Under the pieces are notes generated by a model. The model made no database searches and had not been told where the DNA came from. It saw only the letters and a program-made list of their open reading frames with translations. Below, in pieces: positions 24,120 through 32,428 of a DNA stretch of 64,000 bases. Made by a program: the position numbers and the translations under genes. The DNA comes from JALELF01 sp964473455. GTDB taxonomy: Bacteria > Bacillota_I > Bacilli_A > RF39 > UBA660. Position 1 is the first letter of the stretch. The number at the start of each line of letters is the position of its first letter. Where the stretch lies: positions 62,001-126,000 of the forward strand of contig CAYYQX010000001.1 in assembly GCA_964473455.1 (NCBI GenBank). The letters run 5' to 3'.

Positions 24120-24773
24120 TTAAAATTTTTGACTTTCACTTATATTTTCTTTAAATTTATAGAGTTTCGCTGGTCTCCCTAAGCTTCTCTCCCTTTTATG
24201 TCCTGTGTTTTCTATAATATTTAAATCGAAAAGCTTTTTCCTAAAATTTCTTCTGTCTAACTGTGTGAATGCTAAATTTTCATATGTTTTTTGTAAATCC
24301 GGAATAGTAAATTCACTTGGAAAAAACGCTTTCATTATTTCTAAATGTTTTACTTTTTGTTTAATAACATTAATCATGTATTCTAATATTTCATTATGGT
24401 CAAAACCCATTTTGGGTAAGTTCTTCATATTGAACCAAGCCAGCTCTAGGTTTGTATTAATCGTCTTTAATTTTACAGTAACATTGTCTACTAGTCCAAT
24501 AAAAGTTACTGCGATTTGTCTTTTTTCTGGATTTCTTGCTAAACTACTAAATACTCGGCATTGCTCATCATTAATGTTTGGCAATCCTGCTTGGTTGACA
24601 ATAACACTTTTTACATTATCTTCTAGTGTTTCAAGTTCATCTAAGTCTTTCCCCAGCAATATCCAATGTCCTTTATAAGGTTCTTGATTTTGCTTTGTTA
24701 GAAGAATTTTAATCTCGCCATCTTCTACTGTAAATATACCTATTAAACTTTCAATACTTATGTTGTTTTTCAT
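24120..24773 (-). CDS. NrtR-like transcription regulator (Nudix-like domain plus winged helix)
   Basis: 217 aa from the ATG at 24773 (AAAGGAG upstream). Residues about 8-140 have the Nudix fold order of NrtR proteins (LIGIFTVEDGEIKILLTK, EPYKGHWILLGKDLD). The Nudix box is degenerate: the Arg-Glu-x2-Glu-Glu catalytic stretch is replaced by SVIVNQAG, so hydrolysis is unlikely. Residues about 150-217 form a winged helix (LDRRNFRKKLFDLNIIENTG, RPAKLYKF). NrtR proteins control NAD synthesis genes using ADP-ribose as signal; no NAD gene is nearby, so the target is open. A perfect dyad in its own promoter suggests autoregulation. Confidence 0.82.
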   Translation of the reverse strand: MKNNISIESLIGIFTVEDGEIKILLTKQNQEPYKGHWILLGKDLDELETLEDNVKSVIVNQAGLPNINDEQCRVFSSLARNPEKRQIAVTFIGLVDNVTVKLKTINTNLELAWFNMKNLPKMGFDHNEILEYMINVIKQKVKHLEIMKAFFPSEFTIPDLQKTYENLAFTQLDRRNFRKKLFDLNIIENTGHKRERSLGRPAKLYKFKENISESQKF

Positions 24774-24794
24774 AAGACTCCTTTTGTGTTTAAA

Positions 24795-24820
24795 AAACAC
24801 TATATTAGTTTATAGTGTTT
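24795..24820 (-). promoter_or_regulatory. Operator-like palindrome before the NrtR-like gene
   Basis: AAACACTATA, six bases, TATAGTGTTT: perfect 10-bp arms. It overlaps the -10 region of the gene's own promoter, the expected place for an autorepressor site. Confidence 0.65.
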
Positions 24821-24835
24821 AGTGTGATTTGTCAA
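24807..24835 (-). promoter_or_regulatory. Promoter of the NrtR-like gene
   Basis: Consensus TTGACA (24830-24835) directly after the secG stop. The -10 is TAAACT at 17 bases, or TATAAA at 15; both lie within the palindrome. Confidence 0.55.
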
Positions 24836-24839
24836 TTTT

Positions 24840-25052
24840 TTAGAATCCTTGTACAAAACAAAGCGCTAAAAATACAACCCCCGTTACATAGGTAAGCCTT
24901 GTCATAAACAATTCTCCGCCTCTTTCTTTTCTGTTAGCAAAAGTCGAATCAACAGCTCCTGTAAATATTCCACTGTTTCCTTCGGCCTTACCACTTTGAA
25001 GTAAAACTAAAGAAACAAGTACAATTGCCACTATTATTAATAAAATACTCAT
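24840..25052 (-). CDS. secG: Preprotein translocase subunit SecG
   Basis: 70 aa with two membrane segments: about 2-18 (ILLIIVAIVLVSLVLLQ) and about 50-69. The LLQSGKAEG and GAVDSTFANRKERGG segments between them are typical of SecG. Accessory subunit of the SecYEG channel. It has its own promoter and may read into the NrtR-like gene because no terminator is visible. Confidence 0.93.
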   Translation of the reverse strand: MSILLIIVAIVLVSLVLLQSGKAEGNSGIFTGAVDSTFANRKERGGELFMTRLTYVTGVVFLALCFVQGF

Positions 25053-25076
25053 ACATTGTCCTCCAAATCAAATCTT

Positions 25077-25105
25077 ATTTTAGCAAACTTTTCTAATTAA
25101 ATCAA
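25077..25105 (-). promoter_or_regulatory. secG promoter
   Basis: TTGATT (25100-25105), 17-base spacer, TAAAAT (25077-25082) with TGC upstream. The -35 overlaps the end of deoD. Confidence 0.7.
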
Positions 25106-25794
25106 TGTTTTAAAGTGCTTTCAAGAGCAATTAAGATCATTTTATTAAATTGTGTTTCTCTTTCTTCTGCGCTTGCTTTTTCTTTTGTAACTAAATTATC
25201 AGATACGGTAAGAATACTGGTTGCTTTTTTATTAAAAGATTTAGCAATATAAAACAAGGCAAAACTTTCCATTTCTGAACCCATTGCTTTGTATTCATTA
25301 TATATTTGTTCTGGAGATTCACAACCATAAAAAACATCTGCTGTATATATTCTCCCTACTCGAATATTTTGGTCAACTTCTAATATTTTTTTGTTTAACT
25401 CTTCACTTGCTTCAACTATTTTTACATCTTTTCCGTTGTAGTTATTCGCAAACGTAGAAGAAGTTACTGCTTCACTTGCCAAAACAACGTCATATAAATT
25501 TAAATCTTTTGTGGCTGAACCAATTGTTCCTACTCTAATAATTGTATCAACATCATAAAAATTAAATAACTCATAGGCATATATGCCAATACTTGGCATA
25601 CCCATTCCTGATGCCATTACTGTAATTCTTTTTTCTTTGTAAAATCCAGTATAAGCAAACATGTTTCTAACTTTATTAACTAGTTTATAGTCTTTCAAAT
25701 AAGTTTCTGCAATATATTTTGCTCTTAACGGATCTCCTGGCATTAATACAATTTGAGCAATATCTTCTTTTTTTGCTTCAATATGTGGTGTCAT
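25102..25794 (-). CDS. deoD: Purine nucleoside phosphorylase, DeoD type
   Basis: 230 aa. Phosphorolysis of purine (deoxy)nucleosides. MTPHIEAKKEDIAQIVLMPGDPLRAKYIAE is the family start, with GMGMPSIGIY and GTIGS for phosphate binding, and GSEMESFALFYIA for the ribose/base site; the catalytic Asp lies in TVSDNL. Follows aspS by 23 bases in one operon. Together with the adenosine deaminase family protein it suggests a purine salvage capacity. Confidence 0.96.
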   Translation of the reverse strand: MTPHIEAKKEDIAQIVLMPGDPLRAKYIAETYLKDYKLVNKVRNMFAYTGFYKEKRITVMASGMGMPSIGIYAYELFNFYDVDTIIRVGTIGSATKDLNLYDVVLASEAVTSSTFANNYNGKDVKIVEASEELNKKILEVDQNIRVGRIYTADVFYGCESPEQIYNEYKAMGSEMESFALFYIAKSFNKKATSILTVSDNLVTKEKASAEERETQFNKMILIALESTLKH

Positions 25795-25817
25795 AAAATA
25801 CCTCCATTATTTTTTGC

Positions 25818-27125
25818 TTAAGGATTTAATCTTGTTGGCCCTCTATAAATAAATGTTGCTTCTCTAATATTATCAATTTCAAATATGCGCATTAATATTC
25901 TTCCCATCCCTGTTCCGAATCCACCATGAGGTGGGCAACCATATCTGAAAAAATTTATGTAAAAATCTAAGTCTTTTGGATTAATTCCTTTTTCTTCTAT
26001 TTGTTTAGTAAGAATTTCTGGTCTGTGTTCTCTTTGTGCTCCGCTAGTTATTTCTAATCCTTTGAAAAGTAGATCAAAAGTTTCTGTTTTTTCACCATTT
26101 TTCATTACATAAAAGCTTCTTGTCGAATATGGAAAATTAGTTATAAAAACAAAATCTGAATTATGTTTTTCTTTAGCATATTTTCCAATTAGTTCTTCTT
26201 CTTTTCTGTCAAAATCTTCACTGTTCTCACCCGTATAATTATAAGTTGTTTTAATAATTTCTTTAGCATCTTTAAATTCTATTCTTGGAAAAGGTTTTGT
26301 AACATCACTTACTTCAACATTAAATGTTTGTTTTATTTCCTCACCATGTTTTTCTTTAAGTTTTGTCATAAAATAGCGAACCCAATTTTCTTCTTCATTC
26401 ATAACATCTTCTACTGAGTCAATATAAGCTATTTCAACATCTAACATTTCTATTTCTGCTGCGTGATAGCTTGTATGTGAATTCTCTGCTCGATATACCA
26501 ATCCTATTTCAAATACTTTTTCAAAGCCAGAAGCTAGTGCCATTTGTTTATAAAACTGCGGTGATTGGCTTAAGCAAGCAGCTTTCCCAAAGTAGTCTAT
26601 TTTAAACATCTCTGCTCCGCTTTCAGCAGCTGAAGCTGATATTTTTGGTGTATGAATTTCTGTATAATTATTATTTATCCAGTATTCTCTCATCATACTT
26701 TCAATATAGCTTTGACATCTAAATAAAAGTTGATTTTCGCTTCTTCTAAGATCTAAAAATCTGTTATCTAGTCTTGTTTCTCTAGAACTGTTCTCTTTGT
26801 TTTTTATATCTATTGGTAATTCAGGAAGAGATACACTTGTAACTTCTACATTACTCGGAATAAATTCTATTCCTCCTAATTTTACTTTTTCATTTTGATT
26901 TAATACTCCCCTTACCTTAATAGTACTTTCTAAAGTGATGTTTGAACACATTTCAGCTATTTCTTTATTGCTTTCTTTTTCAACTGTTATTTGTACTTTC
27001 CCTGTTCCATCTCTTAAAACAATAAAAAGAACCCATTGTAAATTTCTAATATTATCTATGAAACCATCAATAGTTATTTCTTTTCCAATATAATTATTTA
27101 AGTCCTTCATTAAAATTTTTCTCAT
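25818..27125 (-). CDS. aspS: Aspartyl-tRNA synthetase, archaeal/eukaryotic type (probably Asp/Asn non-discriminating)
   Basis: 435 aa, much shorter than the bacterial AspRS (about 590 aa) and lacking its GAD insertion. Domains: OB-fold anticodon domain (about 1-105), then a class II core with SQSPQFYKQM, YRAENSHTS (motif 2), LDVEIAYI, GLEITSGAQREHRPE and HGGFGTGMGR (motif 3). The LDVE and EITSGAQR patterns separate it from AsnRS. Archaeal-type AspRS in bacteria usually charge both tRNA-Asp and tRNA-Asn, with GatCAB finishing the latter; that is inference here. An 85-nt structured leader precedes it and deoD follows. Confidence 0.88.
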   Translation of the reverse strand: MRKILMKDLNNYIGKEITIDGFIDNIRNLQWVLFIVLRDGTGKVQITVEKESNKEIAEMCSNITLESTIKVRGVLNQNEKVKLGGIEFIPSNVEVTSVSLPELPIDIKNKENSSRETRLDNRFLDLRRSENQLLFRCQSYIESMMREYWINNNYTEIHTPKISASAAESGAEMFKIDYFGKAACLSQSPQFYKQMALASGFEKVFEIGLVYRAENSHTSYHAAEIEMLDVEIAYIDSVEDVMNEEENWVRYFMTKLKEKHGEEIKQTFNVEVSDVTKPFPRIEFKDAKEIIKTTYNYTGENSEDFDRKEEELIGKYAKEKHNSDFVFITNFPYSTRSFYVMKNGEKTETFDLLFKGLEITSGAQREHRPEILTKQIEEKGINPKDLDFYINFFRYGCPPHGGFGTGMGRILMRIFEIDNIREATFIYRGPTRLNP

Positions 27126-27145
27126 GAATCTTTCCCTTCTATATA

Positions 27146-27202
27146 AAAAACCCTAAGATATAAGGATTAATTATTGTGTTTATCCCTTAACTTGCAGGGT
27201 TT
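27146..27202 (-). promoter_or_regulatory. Leader with alternative hairpins before aspS
   Basis: On the minus strand AAACCCT (27196-27202) can pair with AGGGTTT (27148-27154) followed by a T-run, making a terminator. The same CCCT can instead pair with a nearer AGGG (27184-27187), while AAGGGAT (27182-27188) can pair with ATCCTT (27162-27167). It could be an attenuator for aspS or simply the terminator of the upstream gene. Confidence 0.5.
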
Positions 27203-27210
27203 ATATCAAC

Positions 27211-27687
27211 TTATAAATTATTTCTAAATTCTTTTAGATTTTTTAAAAATTGTTCATTTTTTTCTTTTTCTAAATCTTCTTGTCTTCCATATATTGGCGA
27301 GATAAAGACACTGTTTTTAAATTTTTTCTCTTCTGTTCCAATGACTTCTGGTTTTAGTTCTTCCTGAGAAACTAAACTAGGTGTTGAAACACTTTTTACT
27401 TTGACAAGTTCATCATAACTAATGATCGCCGTTTGTTCTTGTTCATCCTCATAGCCATACGTTTTGTCGACGTTTTCTTCTAATGTCTTTTGCATTTTAT
27501 CAATGACTTCATCTAGTTCTACAGCTTTGCTTGGAACTTCTTTTTCCACTTTTATTTGTTTTTTTTGCTTTTTATTGATTATTATTGTTGTAAGTAAATA
27601 GCTAAGTAGAATTAAACCTATTATAAATACAATAATAGCTAATATTAATATTTTGTTGTCATCAAAAACCTTTATAAATTCTTGCAT
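27211..27687 (-). CDS. Membrane-anchored protein of unknown function, 158 aa
   Basis: One N-terminal membrane helix (about 13-36, LILAIIVFIIGLILLSYLL) followed by a basic patch and a Glu/Lys-rich cytoplasmic body. A conserved-looking segment near the C-terminus, KNSVFISPIYGRQEDLEKE, resembles SPIYG-type short linear motifs of Firmicute membrane proteins, but I cannot name the family. Three bases separate it from rsmE, in the transcript that may continue to aspS. Confidence 0.7.
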   Translation of the reverse strand: MQEFIKVFDDNKILILAIIVFIIGLILLSYLLTTIIINKKQKKQIKVEKEVPSKAVELDEVIDKMQKTLEENVDKTYGYEDEQEQTAIISYDELVKVKSVSTPSLVSQEELKPEVIGTEEKKFKNSVFISPIYGRQEDLEKEKNEQFLKNLKEFRNNL

Positions 27688-27690
27688 ATC

Positions 27691-28416
27691 TCATCTCTCC
27701 ATATAAATATAGTTTAAAATACTTAAAACAAATATTGGAACTGTTTCTACTCTAAGTATTCTGTTACCTAGAGAAACACTTTTAAATCCTTTTTCGTTAA
27801 GTATTTTTTCTTCTATACTAGTTAACCCACCTTCGGGTCCAATTACTACACATATACTATCACATTTTAACGAATTTGAAAATATTTTTGCTAAATTTGT
27901 ACTTTTTTCTTTTGTACTACAAACTATCTTAAGTTCATCAACCACATCTATTTCTATTAATTTTTTTATATCTAAAATTGTTGGAACTGTATTTCTTTTG
28001 GCTTGTTCACTAGCTTCTTTGACAATTTTTTCCCATCTGGTTATTTTTTTTACATAATCTTTTTCATTTAATTTGACAAGTGTCCGGTCAGTAAAAACCG
28101 GGATAATTTTATTTACGCCTAGCTCTGTGCTCTTTTGAAGAATAAGATCCATTTTTTGTTCTTTAACAATTGGAACTACTAAAGTAATTGGCAAAATTTT
28201 TTGAAGTTCTTGTTTTTCTTCTTCTATTTTTATAAAAATATTTTCTTTTATAAAGTCTATATAACAAATATATAGTTTTTCTTCATAAATAACTTCTATT
28301 TTATCTTTTGCTTTCATTCGCATAACTTTTGTTATGTGCCTTATATCTTTTTCATCTAAAATAAACTCGTTATTTTTTTTTGAAATAGCAAAGTATCTTT
28401 GTAGATTATTCTTCAT
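27691..28416 (-). CDS. rsmE: 16S rRNA (uracil1498-N3)-methyltransferase RsmE
   Basis: 241 aa SPOUT enzyme. MKNNLQRYFA at the start with HITKVMRMK and DKI is the RNA-binding PUA-like part; the C-terminal trefoil-knot part shows VIGPEGGLTSIEEKILNEKGF and SLGNRILRVETVP. It methylates N3 of U1498 in 16S rRNA. The start overlaps the end of the pilin-like gene 28406 by 11 bases, which couples an rRNA enzyme to a surface protein. Confidence 0.94.
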   Translation of the reverse strand: MKNNLQRYFAISKKNNEFILDEKDIRHITKVMRMKAKDKIEVIYEEKLYICYIDFIKENIFIKIEEEKQELQKILPITLVVPIVKEQKMDLILQKSTELGVNKIIPVFTDRTLVKLNEKDYVKKITRWEKIVKEASEQAKRNTVPTILDIKKLIEIDVVDELKIVCSTKEKSTNLAKIFSNSLKCDSICVVIGPEGGLTSIEEKILNEKGFKSVSLGNRILRVETVPIFVLSILNYIYMER

Positions 28417-29872
28417 AAGCGTTTACTCTTTTCCCTTGTGAATTTTCGGCTGTATTTACTGATATTACACTAGTCCAGTTTGAATTATCAATAGAAGCAT
28501 ATGTTACGTTACTGTTATAGGTTCTAGAATCTCCATAATAGTGCCAAACAGCAATTTCATCAAGATCATATATTGCGCCTAAATCAAGTATAACGCATTG
28601 TAAACCAGTAGATAAAAATGTATAGTTTGTTGTTGTTATATCTCCATCAGTTATATAAGTTGCTCCGTTTACAGTAGATGTTCCTGTTACTGTTTTTCCC
28701 TTAGCTAAATTGACACCATTTTTAATGGCTTGTAATTCTACCCAGTGATTATCAGAATCAGATGAACTGCCGTTTATACAGTCTTTGATATATCTAACAT
28801 TGTTTAAATTTTCGTTAGTTACTACTGGATCGGTATCTGAAAAATAAGATATTTTTGCCATACCGTTTCCTTCATTTACTCCTGCTTCCATATAACCATC
28901 TAGAAAATAAAGACTCGAATAATGTAAGGTGCTTCCTGTTGGAGTTGTACTTGAAGAAGATGTTATACCATTTACTCCAGCATAACCTGATATAAAAGAT
29001 GAACCACCGGCTCCAGAGGATACACCACTCGATATATATCCGGAACCGCCACCTCCATAATAGCCTGATCCACCACCACTACCATGGCTAACGTTACTAG
29101 CACCGCCGGCACCAAATACTCCTGGCATACCAACTCCTGCTGATCCACCAGCTGTTCCACCTGATTTTTGTGTTCCTCCTGTTGCTAAGGTGTGCGCTAC
29201 AGAACTAACATTTAACTGCCCATTTAGTCCTATAAGGCACCCTCCAGCTCCACCCGAAACAGCATTTACCCAATTGGATGCACCAGCACCGCCTGAAGCA
29301 ACCATTATTCTAGAAGCTAATGATTCAGCACTATTCCAAGCACCAGAAGTTATTCTGATATCTGTTGACCCACCGCCCCCACCAGAATTTTGTTCAGAAG
29401 TGCCGCCAACTAGTCCGGCTCCTCCTCCGTTATAACCACCCAAAGCTTGGGTGCCAATTAAAGTACCTCCATCTTGCCCTTTACCACCAATATATATATA
29501 TAGTGTTTGATTTGCAGTTAGAAAAATTTTCCCATTAATGTATGACCCCTTGCCACCAAGAACAATACTGCCTGTCCCATTAGCATTATATCTTGTATTT
29601 CCTCCTTGAGCTCCCCAAAGCTCAATTTCATACCACCCAGAATAAGGTGCGGTAAAAGTTTGGCTACTTCCAGTATACGAAAAAAATCTTTCATAAACTC
29701 CATCATTTGTGTTTTCTTCATCCAAAGATGTTTTAACATCGTTCTTTATTTTGTTTAAAATTAATTTACTATTAATCATAGCTATCATAAGCATAGACAA
29801 AATAACTATAAAAATAACTAAAATAGAATATAAAAAACCTGTTATCACAAAACCCTTATTGTTTTTTTTCAT
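28406..29872 (-). CDS. Large pilin-like glycine-rich surface protein with discoidin-like C-terminus
   Basis: 488 aa from the ATG at 29872 (AGGTGG upstream). The N-terminus KNNKGFVITGFLYS with a long hydrophobic helix is prepilin-like, but Gly replaces Glu at +5. Residues about 65-350 are a glycine-rich domain (FTAPYSGWYEIELWGAQGG, IYIGGKGQDG, many GGAGG and GGGGS runs) of the kind seen in animal ALK/LTK receptors and in many gut bacteria. The last 130 residues (VRYIKDCINGSS, HWVELQAIKNG, IYDLDEIAVWHY) look like an F5/8-type discoidin domain and match the end of 48796. First gene of a transcript with rsmE. Confidence 0.8.
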   Translation of the reverse strand: MKKNNKGFVITGFLYSILVIFIVILSMLMIAMINSKLILNKIKNDVKTSLDEENTNDGVYERFFSYTGSSQTFTAPYSGWYEIELWGAQGGNTRYNANGTGSIVLGGKGSYINGKIFLTANQTLYIYIGGKGQDGGTLIGTQALGGYNGGGAGLVGGTSEQNSGGGGGSTDIRITSGAWNSAESLASRIMVASGGAGASNWVNAVSGGAGGCLIGLNGQLNVSSVAHTLATGGTQKSGGTAGGSAGVGMPGVFGAGGASNVSHGSGGGSGYYGGGGSGYISSGVSSGAGGSSFISGYAGVNGITSSSSTTPTGSTLHYSSLYFLDGYMEAGVNEGNGMAKISYFSDTDPVVTNENLNNVRYIKDCINGSSSDSDNHWVELQAIKNGVNLAKGKTVTGTSTVNGATYITDGDITTTNYTFLSTGLQCVILDLGAIYDLDEIAVWHYYGDSRTYNSNVTYASIDNSNWTSVISVNTAENSQGKRVNAYEE

Positions 29873-29892
29873 ATATACCACCTATTTTAATA

Positions 29893-29921
29893 ATTATATA
29901 ATAAGATTAAATCAATGTAAA
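29893..29921 (-). promoter_or_regulatory. Promoter of the 28406 pilin-like gene and rsmE
   Basis: TTTACA (29916-29921), 17-base spacer, TATAAT (29893-29898). Confidence 0.7.
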
Positions 29922-29945
29922 TAAAAAGACAGATTTTATCTGCCT
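29922..29945 (-). terminator. Terminator of the RNase J-29936 operon
   Basis: Eight-pair stem AGGCAGAT/ATCTGTCT (one G-U pair) with a three-base loop and T-run. Confidence 0.8.
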
Positions 29946-30751
29946 AATGTTTTTTGACGACCTTTACCTATAACTGCATTATCTTCAATAATCTGTTTCA
30001 ATCTTCTATCAGGTTGTACCAAACCTTGTAGTTTTTCTACTAAAGTTAATGGCTGAATATACGGATGAAATAAAGGGTCGTTTCCCAATTCCTTACATAC
30101 ATTCCTCATTCCAAGATTATTTAATTGTTCAAACACAATTCTTAATATTTCTTTTAAGTGATCAGTATTTAATATTTCTTTGACATATCGATCAAAGTGT
30201 TTTTCATCTGTTTCAAAAAATTCTTGATTCTCACCAGAAATATAACCAATGCCTATTCCTTCTTGAAGTGTAGTTAATTTTATTCTAAATATTTTATCGC
30301 CAATCTGTTCAAAATATTGAAAATGATTTCTTTCTTCTTCGCTCTTGTCTATTTGTATAATTATTCTACAGTTGTCAGCAAGCGCGATATCTAATTCCAT
30401 TAATGTTTCTTTTAATCTCAAACAAAGAAGTATTTTATCTCCTAAACCAGTACATGTAATAGACTTCCTAGGATGTCCATTTTCTGGGTGGAAACTAATT
30501 CTTTTTGAAAGACCTTTGTCATTCATTTCAATAGCAGCTTGATTATTATTGTATATTTGAATATGTATATTTTGCTTTCCCCAAGTACTTCTTAATTCTA
30601 CTTTTCCTTCTTCTTCTGTTTTATCAGTTAAATGCACTACTGGATTTAGACTGTCAAAAGTAATGTTTGTAATATTAAATGTACCATTAATTAGTCTTAG
30701 ATTAAAAAGCTCTAGGAGCTGATTAATTGTTTCATATTGTTTTTGATTCAT
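29936..30751 (-). CDS. Unknown cytoplasmic protein in operon with RNase J, 271 aa
   Basis: No recognised family. Mixed alpha/beta content, no membrane helix. First half: NITNITFDSLNP and HIQIYNNNQAAIEMND suggest beta strands. Second half: acidic helices, then a helix-rich C-terminus ending in a basic stretch (DRRLKQIIEDNAVIGKGRQKTLGR). The ATG follows an unusual GGGGGA ribosome site. It lies 8 bases after the RNase J-like gene under the same promoter and ends at a terminator, so a role in RNA metabolism is possible but unproven. Confidence 0.72.
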   Translation of the reverse strand: MNQKQYETINQLLELFNLRLINGTFNITNITFDSLNPVVHLTDKTEEEGKVELRSTWGKQNIHIQIYNNNQAAIEMNDKGLSKRISFHPENGHPRKSITCTGLGDKILLCLRLKETLMELDIALADNCRIIIQIDKSEEERNHFQYFEQIGDKIFRIKLTTLQEGIGIGYISGENQEFFETDEKHFDRYVKEILNTDHLKEILRIVFEQLNNLGMRNVCKELGNDPLFHPYIQPLTLVEKLQGLVQPDRRLKQIIEDNAVIGKGRQKTLGR

Positions 30752-30759
30752 TTATCCCC

Positions 30760-32403
30760 CTAAATTTCTGTAATCAACAATAAAATCATTGGATTACATT
30801 CTGTTTCTTTATAAAAAAGTTTACTAAGTTCTTTTCTGATTTCTAATTTTAATTTATTAAATTCAACATAATTACTCTTTATATTATTATTTAATACTTT
30901 GATCGTTTCTTCTTTTGTTTTTTCTAATAATTTTTCATCTTTTTCAATATATATAAAGCCTTTGGTATAAACTTCTGGTTTAATAAGCAGTTTTTTAGTA
31001 TTTCTATCTAAAGTGATACTTACTATTACAACCCCATTATCACCTAATATTTCTCGATCTTTTATAACTGCTTCACCAATGTCGCCAACAGTTTTACCGT
31101 CTATTAATATCTCATCTGTTAGAACTACTTCATCTGTGTTTTTTAAGTTCTTATTTTCAATTTTAACAACACTACCATTTAATTTTAAAAGAATATTCTC
31201 TTCTTTCATCCCGGCTTTGATAGCGCAGTTTCTATTTTCTACTTGTTCTTTATATTCACCAATGACAGGAAAATAATACCTTGGATTAAGTAAATTTATC
31301 ATAAGCATTAAATCTTCTGATGAAGCGTGAAGAGAAAGATGTTTGTTGGTTGGAATAATCATTATTTCTGAGCCTATTCTAGCAATAGCGTCATATACTC
31401 TTGAAGCTGATTTTTCCATCCCTGGATATACTGGAGATGTGAATACTATTAAATCATCTTCTCTAAGTTTAATAAACTTGTCATAACCATTTATTATTCT
31501 ATTAATGTTTGAAAAGCTATTTTCTCTTTCATCAGCTATTATAATTACAACATTATCTATATTACAGTTATTGATGTCTTCAAATCTTGATTTATCAAAG
31601 TTAATATATTTCTCATCTATGGCTTTTTTTATAGTTGACTCCAATGTTTTACCCATAATTATTACTTTTTTATCAGTCAACATAACTTGATCTAACAATT
31701 CTTGAATGTGATAGATTTGTCCTTTAAAAATATTAAACATTATCCTTTTGTTTGATTTTGAAAATATTTCTTGAACTATTTTACTTATACGATGATTTGG
31801 AGAAGTAAATCCTATTTTTGAAGCAGCAAGGCTTTCTGCCAAAAGACAAAGCACTCCTTGTTTACCAACATATGCGATTTTACCAATATCCATTTTATAT
31901 GAATCCATCATCATAGGGTCAAACATAAAGTTACCCGTATATACAATAGCGCCATCTTCTGTATTTAAAACATACATTACAGAGTTCGGAATAGAATGAT
32001 TTACTCTTATTGGAAAAATACTATTCTTTCCAAATTCTATTTTTACATGTGGCGTTATAGTAATTAGATTAGCTTTTACGCTTTCTTTTTCTAACTCTTC
32101 TTTTATTATATCTATATTGAATGGGGTTGCAAAAACCGGCACATTTTCAAGCTCTAATAAAATATCAGTAAGAGCTCCTATATGCGCTTCATGAGCATGA
32201 GTTATAAAAATACCTTTTATTCTTTCTTTATTTTCTTTTAAATAATCAAAATTAGGTATTATATAATCTATTCCAAGTTGACCACCTTCTGGGTGTTTTA
32301 GTCCGGCATCAAAAACAAATATATCTTCATCTACTTCAACAATATACATGTTTTTACCGTTTTCGTTTAATCCTCCTAAACTAAATATTTTTATTTTATT
32401 CAT
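30760..32403 (-). CDS. RNase J-family protein with degenerate active site (RNase J2-like)
   Basis: 548 aa from the ATG at 32403 (GAAAGGAAA upstream). Family order is clear: FSLGGLNENGKNMY start, metallo-beta-lactamase core, beta-CASP insert (HLSLHASSEDLMLMINLLNP) and C-terminal domain. Metal ligands are altered: HxHxDH reads HAHEAH (residues 69-74, Asp to Ala), the TGDF Asp is Asn in TGNF, and the IHGEY His is Ile in VIGEY. These changes predict weak or no nuclease activity, as proposed for J2 partners that support J1. A J1 copy would be needed elsewhere. Strong promoter upstream. Confidence 0.9.
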   Translation of the reverse strand: MNKIKIFSLGGLNENGKNMYIVEVDEDIFVFDAGLKHPEGGQLGIDYIIPNFDYLKENKERIKGIFITHAHEAHIGALTDILLELENVPVFATPFNIDIIKEELEKESVKANLITITPHVKIEFGKNSIFPIRVNHSIPNSVMYVLNTEDGAIVYTGNFMFDPMMMDSYKMDIGKIAYVGKQGVLCLLAESLAASKIGFTSPNHRISKIVQEIFSKSNKRIMFNIFKGQIYHIQELLDQVMLTDKKVIIMGKTLESTIKKAIDEKYINFDKSRFEDINNCNIDNVVIIIADERENSFSNINRIINGYDKFIKLREDDLIVFTSPVYPGMEKSASRVYDAIARIGSEIMIIPTNKHLSLHASSEDLMLMINLLNPRYYFPVIGEYKEQVENRNCAIKAGMKEENILLKLNGSVVKIENKNLKNTDEVVLTDEILIDGKTVGDIGEAVIKDREILGDNGVVIVSITLDRNTKKLLIKPEVYTKGFIYIEKDEKLLEKTKEETIKVLNNNIKSNYVEFNKLKLEIRKELSKLFYKETECNPMILLLITEI

Positions 32404-32428
32404 AAGTTTCCTTTCTTTAAGTCTTCCC

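Noticed and set aside
27126..27210. T-box or PreQ1 riboswitch before aspS
   Set aside because: No T-box consensus and too short; the PreQ1 pattern does not fit.
29190..29435. Proline-rich open frame on the plus strand opposite the glycine-rich protein
   Set aside because: It is the complement of Gly codons in the 28406 gene; no ribosome site or promoter.
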